Of a stretch of 47,864 nucleotides of DNA, positions 28,001 to 35,682 are shown piece after piece; the stretch's first letter is position 1; each line of letters opens with the position of its first letter. This stretch comes from Chlamydiota bacterium. Lineage in GTDB: Bacteria; Chlamydiota; Chlamydiia; Chlamydiales; Parachlamydiaceae. A program made the translations under genes and the position numbers. The notes beneath the pieces are model-generated. The model searched no databases. It saw nothing but the letters and a program-made list of their open reading frames with translations, and was not told the DNA's origin. Location of the stretch: the NCBI GenBank assembly GCA_013287465.1, contig JABDDS010000008.1:1-47864 (forward strand), given 5' to 3'.

Positions 28001-31000
28001 TGAGGTTCTGTAGTGCTGAACCATGGAAATTGCTCATAGGGGTACCATTTAGTAGAGGTTGGAAAATCTGGGATATAATTTCTTAAAATGGAATTGAGGA
28101 CAAAATCTCTTTTATCGCTATCTCCCATTACAGCGCGTATGTTGTCGAGTTGCGCAGCAACGACCTCTTGTTGCTGCATTTTTAACAGCGGGTTATCTCT
28201 TAAAAATGCTGCAATGTCAGCTTTACTACTATCAGAATGATCCCCTTCTACTTGTCGTTCTAACTGGGTGGCAATATCGGCACGAAAAAGGTCGAGCACC
28301 TCCTCTTTTGTCAATTTTTTAGCATGTTTATAACTTAAAACGAGTTCTCGATTGAGATGATTCTTAATCAAAAGGCAAGATGGACTATCTAAAAATTGCA
28401 GAATTTTTTCTTGGACAGGGGGAAGTTGTGAGGCTGCGAGGCTTATCCCTCTCTTCTCCATTTCTGATTGGGCATAGGAGACATAATCAACGAACATCCT
28501 ATGAAGATGCACTATAAATAAAACCCGCCTAGGATCTTCGAACTGTTCGAGCGCTTGATATTCAGCCAAGAGAAACCGATCAAACTGATCGATTAAGATT
28601 CCTGCCTTTGCGGGAGATTTTAAAAGGGCTTCCAGCAGCAATGTAGGCTCGAAAAGCAACCGTTCACATAGCCATTGTCCGGCCGGAGTACTCAGCTGGT
28701 CTCGATGCTGCGAAAAATAAGAAAGGGTCGCTGTGACCTGTTGAGAGGGCTCAGCACTGAGCAAAAGATATTCCTTAATCCGTTCCTCCCCAAAAGTAGC
28801 AATGGTAATTGGCTTTAAACTAATCGTTTGCGGCGAAGGGGGTGTTTGCTGTTCCGCTATCCGATTTTCGAAAATTTCCCTAAAAGAATAACGGCGCCTT
28901 TGTCCATTAAATGAAAAGATATCAGCGATAGCCTCGTCAGGAGGAGGATACTCCCCAAAAAGTTGTCCAGAATAGACTCTTACGTTTTTGGAGTTTTTGT
29001 CATTAGTCCATCTTGCTTCGGGTGTTAGCGAATCTATATCTTTTTTACCTTTTATAAAGTTTGATCCGCGCTGGTTATTGATGAGCTGAAAACTCTCACC
29101 AACCCCCAAAGAACGAGATTTTTCCCAATGTATTCTCAATTCTTTTTCAGGTGAACCTTGTAAAACTTGATTAAATAAAAAATATGTAACATAAGAGACA
29201 GAGCGAAGAGTATAAAAAATGGGAGGGAGAAACGGATACACCGAAAGGACACTAGTAGCGACTTTTTCCGCACCCCTTGTTTCTAGTTCCGTTGTCAACC
29301 TAGAACCTTTATGGGAAGGATTTAATCCCCACCGACGCAAATATTCTAAAGCCCATTGCTGAAATTCCCATTTAGCAAATAACAATCTGGGCTGATTTAA
29401 AGGCGTTTTGCTAGGTGTTCTTTGTCCATGAAATTCATTTCTTTTTTCCTCCGTAGTATAAAGAACCATACTGTACGAATCGGTCGATTCAAGCGTTTCA
29501 AATCCAAAGAAAGAGACAAATTCATCGGGGTTTTCAGCTGCCTGAGGACGACGATCCTTCCAGTAGGTTTTAAGATCGATCAACTCTTTTTCCCACAATG
29601 GATCATTCACAGTGAAACCAAGCTGGGTGTGATTAAAGATTCTCTCGAAAGAGGCCTGATAAAGATTCGGGTATGACATTCCTTCAGGAGAAAGCTTTTG
29701 AGATAACTTATCGAGTAACGTTAACAGTTTGACTTGCGAAATAAAATCGTGGCTTGACTCTGCTGAAGTCCACAGAGGGTTAGATCCTACCATCTGGTTG
29801 ATGCTACGAAGAAATAAATCGCTTAACGTCCCCAACATTTTAATTGTTTCTTCCACATCCGATGATGGGACAGAATCCCAAAAATCATTTGAAGGAGCAG
29901 GTAATCTTTGAATAAAGGCCTTTGTTAATGTATAAACAAAGTAAATATCTGAGCTTGTTCTGGCATCTATATGTCCATCCGGATAAGCTTGATAGAATTT
30001 AGTCAACTGCTCAACGATGCATTCTGGAGAAAATACAATAGAAACAGCCTCTTCCAATCTTCTTAAAATAGGGACAGGATGATAGGGAGACACAACACTG
30101 CCCTTCATTTCGACAGATGAGTAAGAAACAGAACCAGAAAATTCAGGCAATACTGCCTCTGAAGCAGTTAAAGGAGCTGCTACCCTAGAAGCAAGGTAGA
30201 GTTTTTTATCGGCCTTTGTGGTGGCATGGAGGGCATGGCTAATTCCTAATATTCTACTCGTCGCCAAATGCTTTTCTGCTAGAGTAATCACCCCCTTGGC
30301 GTGCATGGAATTGGTCAATGCAATGAGCTCTGTCAACGCCTTGCGCAGGTTATTGCGTGTCACTTCATCTGTCAACAGCTCTTTTTTATGCTGCTGGTAG
30401 AAACCCACAACAGTCTTTAATGCCACCTCCCAATTGAATTTTTGGGGACGTCCCGTGTTGCCGAAATTCTGGCTAAAAACAGCCTCTAGCACCCGATAGG
30501 AGCATGTGCCTGATATTTGCGGTGCTAGAAATTCTGCAAGCGCAACATTGGAAGTTGCGCCCTTTGAAGGGGTACCACCGAGTAAAGGAAGGATACCCTC
30601 GTAGAAAGTCTTTGCACCGAATTTTTGATCTTGGCTCTGTGCCAATTCCCATAGTCCCTTATGAAAAACCATACTACTAAGTGAATCTTTAGAGACCCCA
30701 ACGAGTTCTATGTAGGGATGTTGTTTGTTAAAAAAGGCCTCTTCCGATTCGACAAAGACTCCTTTCTGCCTTTCCGAACCTTCTCCTGTATTATAAATAC
30801 GCACGGTATAAGAATCTTTGATATCTTTAATGACTTCACAAGCTACAGCATGCTTCGGCCACCTAAAAGGAAAAAAGAAGGAATCGCCTCTTTTTTGCAG
30901 TCCGTCGAGACTTCTCATCATCGTTGTGTAATAAGATGCAAATGGTCCTTCCAGCGCAGTGCGTATCTCGATTGCTTGCAGGACAAGAAACTGTAAACTC

Positions 31001-32874
31001 GCAAATGTCTTTGGATCGGTTGATAAAGCGTTAATTTTTTCAATATCGGAATTTCCAAAAATAGCCTTACAGAACCCCTGGCGATCCTCATTGGAACAGA
31101 CTGGATCCTTTGAAAGAGCTTCCATGCGTTCTTTGAGCATAGCCGTTAGATAATCAAGATTCTTAACGGCTTGTCCTCCTTCGAGATCTGTGTCTTTCCC
31201 ATATGCATCTCCAATCACATGAAGAAGGAGTTCATTATCGATAGGAGGAGTGGGCTGCTGCAAAAACCGATCGAGCTCTGCTAGCTGATGTTCATCGGCA
31301 GCAAATTGCATCCCTTTAGTACGAAAACTTTCTAAGTCCCGTTCTAACACCTTAATGTCTTTAATGATCCGAAAAACCTGAGAAGAATCGGGATTTACTG
31401 CTGACCGCAATTCATTGAGTTCAGAGGCAATAGCTCTCATTCGCTCTGCCAATATGTCCCGCTCCTCGACGAGATCGATCGACCATGGTAGATTTTTAGG
31501 CAGCTCTTCAAGGGACTTCAATTCCCACGCAAGGCGTTTGATTTCCCCAAAAGCAAGAGGCAGAGGTGGAGAGCTCACGATGATGGGATATAGCGAAGGA
31601 GTCGCTTCTGATGTGAATGAAAAAAAGCCCTTCAGTGCACGAAAAAAAGAGACCACAATTCCGTCTGTCCTGGATGCAGCCGAGGTCTGAGGAGGCACCT
31701 CAGGCGTCTTCAACGACTGAGGTGCCTCCTCAGTCGTTGAAGACTCCTGAGGTGCCTCCTCAGTCGTTGAAGATGCCTGAGGAGGGACTAATGGCGGCTG
31801 AAAAAAACGATCTAAATGTCCCACGACACTGCTACCAAGCTCTAGCGCCGTAAAAACATTCGAAAGTCTTGTTTTAGAACGATTGCTGAGATTCCACGGC
31901 TCTGTCAGCACATTGAAAAATCCTTTGATAGCCCCACGTGCCACCATCATTACCTTATTTTCTTTTCTTTCGATTCTTTCGACGGGTGCTTCATCGATAA
32001 GGGCACTTAATTCTTCATCAGAAAGAACAAGAGGCAATTCCGGTGAAGGTGCTAGAAGACTTAACTTATCAGTCCATTTTTTGTTTTGTTCCTTAATTTC
32101 ATCGACGATAGTGGGTAAAATGCTTTTTGCTTTTTTTAATCCATTTTCTATCCGAGAAAGAGATTGTTTAATGGCCGCCCATTGGGAAAAAAGATTTGAG
32201 TCATCGGCTAAAGAGGAAATAAAATGAATCCTTTTTTGTCGCTCTCGGATCATTGCAAGTTGAATATCAAGTCCTATAGCTACCTGTGAAAGCATCGCTT
32301 CAATTTGATTGCTCGCTTGTATAACCTTTCGAAGCTTTATAGCAATTTCCTCTCGAGATCCCCCTTCTTCCGTCTGCTCTAATTTTGCACGCTCTTGTTT
32401 CCATAGGGCTTTAAGCGATTTTATTACACCCCTGACATCATTGGGGAGAAGCTCTAACCACTCATCTACAGTGTTTTCAGTGATCAGACTCGAAATTTTT
32501 AATTTTTCTAAAAAATGATACTGATAAAGTTCAAGCCCTTCTTTTTCTTCCGCATAGGAAGTCTTAGATATTACGAGAGCGCAAATCTTATCAAACGCAT
32601 TTATTGCTTCGGTAAATTGTGCAACAGATGTCAAATTCAATTGGCTTAAGGAATCGGCATGATCATTATTGCCGACTAAAAGTTGCACAGCCGTTTCTAG
32701 TCGTTCTTCCTCAGGAATATAGAGCGATTTGAATGTTTCCCACTGTGGGCTAGAAGGAGGGTCATTGGATTGTGGCTGATGCAAACCTGAAGGATTAGAT
32801 TTTGCGGCAAGTGGTAACGCCGGCGAAAAATCCCTTCGCTGCGGAAAAAAAGCCCCTTTTCCAATTAAAGACAT
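22009..32874 (-). CDS. Giant SF2-helicase-like protein, DUF3638/DUF3645-like, 3621 aa
   Basis: One open frame of 10.9 kb with no stop and a TGGAGTG site before ATG 32874. Residues 1-2500 have no clear motifs apart from coiled-coil stretches and a Thr/Glu/Pro repeat near 370-395. A motor region follows: Walker A LATGAGKTS (Lys2579), Walker B DEID (2716-2719), SAT (3016-3018), HTRGSD (3150-3155) and QAIGRLRE (Gln3179, Arg3183). The HTRGSD then QxxGRLR order, and the GAGKTSIIGPLMNLL block, recall the DUF3638/DUF3645 proteins of about 3000 aa in fungi and some intracellular bacteria. A highly charged Lys/Glu/Arg run lies at ~3371-3395. No signal peptide or membrane segment seen. It lies 54 bp after lpdA, same strand. 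Role unknown; host nucleic-acid or ubiquitin-related processes are guesses. Confidence 0.82.
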   Translation of the reverse strand: MSLIGKGAFFPQRRDFSPALPLAAKSNPSGLHQPQSNDPPSSPQWETFKSLYIPEEERLETAVQLLVGNNDHADSLSQLNLTSVAQFTEAINAFDKICALVISKTSYAEEKEGLELYQYHFLEKLKISSLITENTVDEWLELLPNDVRGVIKSLKALWKQERAKLEQTEEGGSREEIAIKLRKVIQASNQIEAMLSQVAIGLDIQLAMIRERQKRIHFISSLADDSNLFSQWAAIKQSLSRIENGLKKAKSILPTIVDEIKEQNKKWTDKLSLLAPSPELPLVLSDEELSALIDEAPVERIERKENKVMMVARGAIKGFFNVLTEPWNLSNRSKTRLSNVFTALELGSSVVGHLDRFFQPPLVPPQASSTTEEAPQESSTTEEAPQSLKTPEVPPQTSAASRTDGIVVSFFRALKGFFSFTSEATPSLYPIIVSSPPLPLAFGEIKRLAWELKSLEELPKNLPWSIDLVEERDILAERMRAIASELNELRSAVNPDSSQVFRIIKDIKVLERDLESFRTKGMQFAADEHQLAELDRFLQQPTPPIDNELLLHVIGDAYGKDTDLEGGQAVKNLDYLTAMLKERMEALSKDPVCSNEDRQGFCKAIFGNSDIEKINALSTDPKTFASLQFLVLQAIEIRTALEGPFASYYTTMMRSLDGLQKRGDSFFFPFRWPKHAVACEVIKDIKDSYTVRIYNTGEGSERQKGVFVESEEAFFNKQHPYIELVGVSKDSLSSMVFHKGLWELAQSQDQKFGAKTFYEGILPLLGGTPSKGATSNVALAEFLAPQISGTCSYRVLEAVFSQNFGNTGRPQKFNWEVALKTVVGFYQQHKKELLTDEVTRNNLRKALTELIALTNSMHAKGVITLAEKHLATSRILGISHALHATTKADKKLYLASRVAAPLTASEAVLPEFSGSVSYSSVEMKGSVVSPYHPVPILRRLEEAVSIVFSPECIVEQLTKFYQAYPDGHIDARTSSDIYFVYTLTKAFIQRLPAPSNDFWDSVPSSDVEETIKMLGTLSDLFLRSINQMVGSNPLWTSAESSHDFISQVKLLTLLDKLSQKLSPEGMSYPNLYQASFERIFNHTQLGFTVNDPLWEKELIDLKTYWKDRRPQAAENPDEFVSFFGFETLESTDSYSMVLYTTEEKRNEFHGQRTPSKTPLNQPRLLFAKWEFQQWALEYLRRWGLNPSHKGSRLTTELETRGAEKVATSVLSVYPFLPPIFYTLRSVSYVTYFLFNQVLQGSPEKELRIHWEKSRSLGVGESFQLINNQRGSNFIKGKKDIDSLTPEARWTNDKNSKNVRVYSGQLFGEYPPPDEAIADIFSFNGQRRRYSFREIFENRIAEQQTPPSPQTISLKPITIATFGEERIKEYLLLSAEPSQQVTATLSYFSQHRDQLSTPAGQWLCERLLFEPTLLLEALLKSPAKAGILIDQFDRFLLAEYQALEQFEDPRRVLFIVHLHRMFVDYVSYAQSEMEKRGISLAASQLPPVQEKILQFLDSPSCLLIKNHLNRELVLSYKHAKKLTKEEVLDLFRADIATQLERQVEGDHSDSSKADIAAFLRDNPLLKMQQQEVVAAQLDNIRAVMGDSDKRDFVLNSILRNYIPDFPTSTKWYPYEQFPWFSTTEPHDSHKGGNYVIDLLERKIVTPGGVLGMLPADIASLDSVKALKPTHPQTVITPNGVNGWRLVSPDKKVYYITKSKYDSKYFIHQEIKGKPFLLDKDAPLKMGSLTLGKTIWVFNEEKQSVFYLEDFITSRPYALVIPENKGMDISSGTLVKTLEHRSPLVVRRLDPQTGEETPFILEDVGNSLSELHFLTDIEKSEHILFWRNQETSKPEKVEIPRLGLTFYAEESGGEFHLTYQGYRVVRNQGIAALQGMSHYLVLEKQGVLYVLFPNFDYEKKSRSSLDTGALLSYPRLGGDRFYIYRITPDHRELVIPSEEARFFLAGIHLWSHHYKRALSLLKGMRGQRHEYTAAEIKRLEEIGSSINLVNKDASPEALTVRLYANILLIHNAVIFSDTKDDKTSRRNFDFKEIEKDYNTYLTSLARWGVFTLPKADEEFLLNILIESISNELESHRLKPKKEEPKKEELVKAQLKQLQHRLAFLQTGKMLLESSLVSNTVNVKVENLYLFDSLSEGEIKFGTLQSDSILKIENNPEGMMSLFNDLYHAVRYQNKEDLKKLLNELTGADYGNFPERLLIDELKRVLFLVKDSGFMYFIAGLLAFISEYPDKFPSSDTVPKIDASSGKQEFVEWYNPLLKAMEDEVYRLHFLSADHSKEPIRTVVPWIESTSSRTSAVPSTSLELSIPTVPSVMEFQVQEPNRFAVAMPSRNLSGERRALLDIFNFQTKDSVATRTLEEIRDSIATYQGPPEAERYQLGDWQAIDQLRQELKATENKESALVIALKNEIEELLNKQSSDRGKRTHDRLAQAGIAKVPLTIDDGLFLYLRHKDNALKHLNPALTPEDLTKILQKVQDYLILVSNQRHRLSILGAINQMADARARLAEGESIPQVLVDNFGTALHSKRQYNLVEYSEYLVLENFIQSFLRGKQVGAIDNLKIRQGREGIIESLGDLLGLATGAGKTSIIGPLMNLLHADGKHVAIGVALSDLLPQMADELSRTSWGAFRQPLNVVQINRNKLLDPFALKLLLADLKRAVAEGQSLLMSDSSVQGLFLRFSETVFNAMVLPRGSEERAVKLEEIGLYREIFPLLRESGIVTVDEIDSIMNVLKSNHYTFGQPEALPVSEVEGSIAFYNAFIAIAQRENKFAGNFFGKVTKEDFDGENGLRVKIIREMVHGNGLPESVRAAVQALTSTEKGYVELYLHNSLDLAVQEFIGQLPSEVRDVLAVIREQLADLAALTLSKGIIADFAYSEKDHAVIPANRGNPAEGSDFGTSLERINYTLQYYLLKGIPEAIVTKKLKALLEDLRKEMALHPELPIESFPSGVLLRRFVGKDYVIQLRRDPSSREISSITAYINQHHELITNLVSEYVFPNILVYPRQLNSNAYIYALMFIRVFGMSATLWNRESMPKIFHELYPSDSIPKTLFLLMQHHAPDEEIAIIDIGATADNIDVAVSMLLQNPEVSSIIDASGALLKWENKAVAEAMCRKLGKGIAYCDSNDRWFVLESPNKEPVPMAQTTLSRDQISVYWDLSHTRGSDVKTGTTEVAMLIFGVDTMLTDFAQAIGRLRESDKKQRVVFSIDKADEKVIRIKLKQALGQDVIGPLEFRHLLIYASYIQAMKIGDHNNRSLRNELAAKMMEKLFFVILDPVMTNEEVVALMSKVPSLFESKTENHPYEAYGKPSETRSREEVVAQLRTDVLNGPVMQVFRTDPVLNRLIDSIALEKELLEIIDRQAPLLSDALEMSPRYGFQKQVEVQKEKAKEKEKEKEKERETQRERERSLEEGGLLQRTDSYQWPKEGLFTRAYFSSVQPVLSFNSFVSAWREGDQFTPQFSDRLFSTRDLTPLHLHPNPDAAPFARSQEFLHRVIVVQDSKTGKGEVILCSGEDIKQLSAFLDSDLENKVPGVREQKVVLYDLGLNGIIHLGSDPIDSTLFTTDKELLLALVQAKFIAGISSYTEQELPLLKEWIEQNGIKKMKEYFTNVVLKRRQDSQDHYIHSDLYRLFH
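31690..31773. repeat. 30-bp in-frame tandem repeat with inverted partner, inside the giant gene
   Basis: The 26-bp block beginning TGAGGTGCCTCCTCAGTCGT occurs at 31718-31743 and 31748-31773, a 30-bp period. An inverted version, in two parts, lies just to the left (31690-31701 and 31707-31720). It encodes the Ser-Thr-Thr-Glu-Glu-Ala-Pro-Gln type repeats in the N-terminal part of the giant protein. A period divisible by three keeps the frame when copies are gained or lost. Confidence 0.88.
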
Positions 32875-32925
32875 AACACACTCCAGATTTAAAACGAATT
32901 TTGAGCTGCCTATCCTGTTAAATTT

Positions 32926-32944
32926 TCATTACTTCGCCTGCTGA
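32926..32944. repeat. Right copy of the 19-bp direct repeat (lpdA 3' end)
   Basis: Identical to 21877-21895 and 11049 bp away. It covers the last codons and stop of lpdA and lies 51 bp upstream of the giant gene start. This copy is inside a conserved gene, so it is the original site. Confidence 0.9.
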
Positions 32945-34302
32945 CATGCTTCCATCACCGTCTCCGATAATGTTGGGTGGGCATGACAGCTATGAATGAT
33001 ATCATCAAGGGTCGCTTGTTTATCAATTGCAAGGACTCCTTCCTGAATGAGCTCTGAAGCATGAGATCCAATGATGTGCAACCCAAGCAACTTCCTTGTC
33101 TTCTTCTCGGCAACCACCTTCACAAAACCTTCTGTCTCCCCACTGCAACGGGCACGTCCATTCCCGCGAAAAAAACTGGTCCCAACCGCCACTTCAAGAC
33201 CAAGGGCAATAGCCTCCTGCTCACTAAAACCAACGGAAGCGACTTCAGGATGAGTATAAATGACACTTGGAATGCTTGCATAATTCACTTTAGCCGATAT
33301 TCCCGAAATGATCTCAGCGACGGCGACCCCCTCATGAGAGGCTTTATGAGCCAACATCGGACCATCAATCACATCGCCAATCGCATAAATATGAGAAAGC
33401 GATGTCTGAAAATTTCCATTCACCACGATCAATCCATTGGGCGCCAATGCTACTCCGACAGATTCGAGTCCTAGTCCCTGAGTATAAGGACGACGACCAA
33501 CAGCAACTAAAACGACATCAGCATCGATAGAAATTGCCTTTCCCTCCTGTTCAACAGCGATGGTCATTCCGTTGCCAATTTTTTTTCCACTCTTTACCTT
33601 TGCTCCTAACAGAAACTCCATTCCCTGCTTCTTTAAAGATTGCAGCAGTTGCTTACTTAACGCTTGGTCCATTGTCGGAGCTATTCTATCTAACATTTCA
33701 ACAACGGTGACAGCAGATCCCAAACGACGATAGACAGAGGCAAGTTCTAGGCCAATCACTCCGCCTCCAATGACCACTAGACGTTTAGGGATCTCTGATA
33801 AGCTGAGGGCGCCAGTAGAAGAGACGACAATTTTCTCATCAAAAGGAAGAAAGGGAAGCTGTATGGGTTCTGAACCAGTTGCAATAATAATATGAGCGCT
33901 GCTAATTGTTTTCTTTTCATCATTGGAGGTGATTTTTAAAGTGTTTGGACTAACAAACGTTGCCTTACCTCTTAAATGCTCAATACCGGCTTGTTTAAAT
34001 AACCCAACGATCCCTTCGATGAGTCCTCCAACGATCTTTTCCTTTCTTTTCATCATCGCTTTGAAATCAAAATCTAGCTGTCCTATAACAATTCCATGGT
34101 CACTAGCCGACTTCTGCAACCATTCATAGCGTTCAGAAGACTCCAATAACGATTTCGATGGAATACAGCCTACATTAAGGCACGTTCCGCCTAAGGTTCC
34201 TTCCTTTTCAACACAAGCAACCTTTAATCCAAGCTGCGCAGCTCTAAGAGCTGCTACATATCCACTAGGACCAGATCCAACCACAATAAGATCAAAATTC
34301 AT
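32929..34302 (-). CDS. lpdA: Dihydrolipoyl dehydrogenase (E3)
   Basis: FAD enzyme that reoxidises the lipoyl group of 2-oxoacid dehydrogenases with NAD. 457 residues from ATG 34302, which has an AGGAG site 7 nt upstream; the frame's earlier codon adds 9 non-family residues. Motifs: FAD fold GSGPSGYVAA, redox disulfide GGTCLNVGC (Cys41, Cys46), NAD fold IGGGVIGLELASV, the GDV FAD block, and C-terminal HAHPTLSE catalytic pair. It is downstream of sucA-sucB with a 211-bp gap holding a palindromic repeat, and is likely the E3 of that complex. Confidence 0.97.
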   Translation of the reverse strand: MNFDLIVVGSGPSGYVAALRAAQLGLKVACVEKEGTLGGTCLNVGCIPSKSLLESSERYEWLQKSASDHGIVIGQLDFDFKAMMKRKEKIVGGLIEGIVGLFKQAGIEHLRGKATFVSPNTLKITSNDEKKTISSAHIIIATGSEPIQLPFLPFDEKIVVSSTGALSLSEIPKRLVVIGGGVIGLELASVYRRLGSAVTVVEMLDRIAPTMDQALSKQLLQSLKKQGMEFLLGAKVKSGKKIGNGMTIAVEQEGKAISIDADVVLVAVGRRPYTQGLGLESVGVALAPNGLIVVNGNFQTSLSHIYAIGDVIDGPMLAHKASHEGVAVAEIISGISAKVNYASIPSVIYTHPEVASVGFSEQEAIALGLEVAVGTSFFRGNGRARCSGETEGFVKVVAEKKTRKLLGLHIIGSHASELIQEGVLAIDKQATLDDIIHSCHAHPTLSETVMEACQQAK

Positions 34303-34371
34303 TAAGAACTCCTTAAAAAACAAGGACAAACGACGCCAAGGACCTTTAAAACGGGGGTCGGCCTAACCCTG

Positions 34372-34467
34372 TTACCACGCGAAGCGTTTGGAGTGCGAAA
34401 GTCCTCTTTCGCTTTTAAATGACAAAGCGAAAGAGGACTTTCGCACTCCAAACGCTTCGCGTAGTAA
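34372..34467. repeat. Palindromic repeat family, copy 2
   Basis: 96 bp, near-perfect inverted repeat. Left arm ...ACGCGAAGCGTTTGGAGTGC... and its mirror ...GCACTCCAAACGCTTCGCG... around a short TTAAATGA loop, with CTCTTTCGC/GCGAAAGAG in the stem. It sits between sucB and lpdA and can form a strong hairpin in the shared transcript, so it may lower lpdA expression relative to sucAB. Confidence 0.92.
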
Positions 34468-34513
34468 AATATCGTTATTCACCTATGCAATCGCCTCTTA
34501 AAGTCCTTATAAC

Positions 34514-35671
34514 TTAGATTTCGAGGAGGAGTCGCGAAGGTGCTTCCAAACAGTTTTTAATATGCACTAAAAACGACACAGCTTCTTTTCCATCTAAGAT
34601 CCGATGATCATAACTCAATGCCAAATACATCATCTGACGAATCACAATGGCATCGTTAACGACGACGGGACGTTTCATAATTTTATGCATTCCCAAGATC
34701 GCACACTGAGGTGGATTGAGGATAGGAGTAGACAACAACGATCCATAAACACCTCCATTAGTGATGGTAAAACCACCTCCTTGTAGATCATCAGCCGATA
34801 ATCCCCCTTCACGTGCCTTCTTCGCATACTTTTCGATTGCCTGCTCAATACCTGCAAAGGAGAGCTGATCGCATCCTCTGACCACAGGGACGATTAACCC
34901 TCGATCAGTTGCGACGGCTACGCCCACATCAAAGTAGTGGCGATGGACAATCTCATCGCCATCAATATACGCGTTCACTTCTGGAAATGCCTTCATTGCC
35001 GAAACGGCGGCTTTAATAAAAAATGACATAAAACCAAGACGCACGTTATGTTGTTTGACAAAAGACTCTTTATAAGACTCCCTCAGCTCCATAATCGCTG
35101 TCATATCAACTTCATTAAACGTTGTAAGCATCGCTGTGTGCTGCATCACATCGACCAAACGAGTCGCAATCAATTTGCGCACCTTCGACATTTTCTGCCG
35201 TACCTCCGTGCGTGCTCCTATTGATTTGACCGGGGCAGGGGTCTCTGCAGCGTGAATAGATGGAGATGGAGGTGCCTTTTCACTTGCAGGAGAAAGTAAC
35301 TCAGACACAAACTGTTCCTTTTTCACTCGAGCTTCGCCACCAGAATGCGGTGTCGGGGCGTTCTTAATTTTCTTCTCTTCCGGAGCTGCTGGGGTTGTCG
35401 TTTCCACTTTAGGAGGAGAAGCAGGAGTTGCCACATTAGCACTGTCAATAGAACCGATAATTTGTCCAATTTTAGCAACATCATCCTTAGCGACACTCCA
35501 TGTCAACACCCCTGCGCATGGGGCATACAACACCTGATTCACTTTGTCGGTTTCAAGCTCTACCAATTCATCATCAGTAGAGACACGCTCCCCCGCTGCT
35601 TTAAGGAATGTCCCAATTGTCACCTCTGAAATAGACTCTCCCATTGCAGGTACTTTAATTTCTATTTTCAT
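34514..35671 (-). CDS. sucB: 2-oxoglutarate dehydrogenase E2, dihydrolipoyl succinyltransferase
   Basis: Core of the 2-oxoglutarate dehydrogenase complex. 385 residues: lipoyl domain 1-77 with Lys43 in [10 protein letters not shown]; a Pro/Ala/Lys linker 78-150; and the catalytic domain with [10 protein letters not shown] near the C-terminus (His and Asp of the transferase site). The linker shows no clear peripheral subunit-binding domain, so how E1 and E3 dock is unclear. It lies 11 bp after sucA, in one operon. Confidence 0.95.
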   Translation of the reverse strand: MKIEIKVPAMGESISEVTIGTFLKAAGERVSTDDELVELETDKVNQVLYAPCAGVLTWSVAKDDVAKIGQIIGSIDSANVATPASPPKVETTTPAAPEEKKIKNAPTPHSGGEARVKKEQFVSELLSPASEKAPPSPSIHAAETPAPVKSIGARTEVRQKMSKVRKLIATRLVDVMQHTAMLTTFNEVDMTAIMELRESYKESFVKQHNVRLGFMSFFIKAAVSAMKAFPEVNAYIDGDEIVHRHYFDVGVAVATDRGLIVPVVRGCDQLSFAGIEQAIEKYAKKAREGGLSADDLQGGGFTITNGGVYGSLLSTPILNPPQCAILGMHKIMKRPVVVNDAIVIRQMMYLALSYDHRILDGKEAVSFLVHIKNCLEAPSRLLLEI

Positions 35672-35682
35672 GCGTCATCTCT

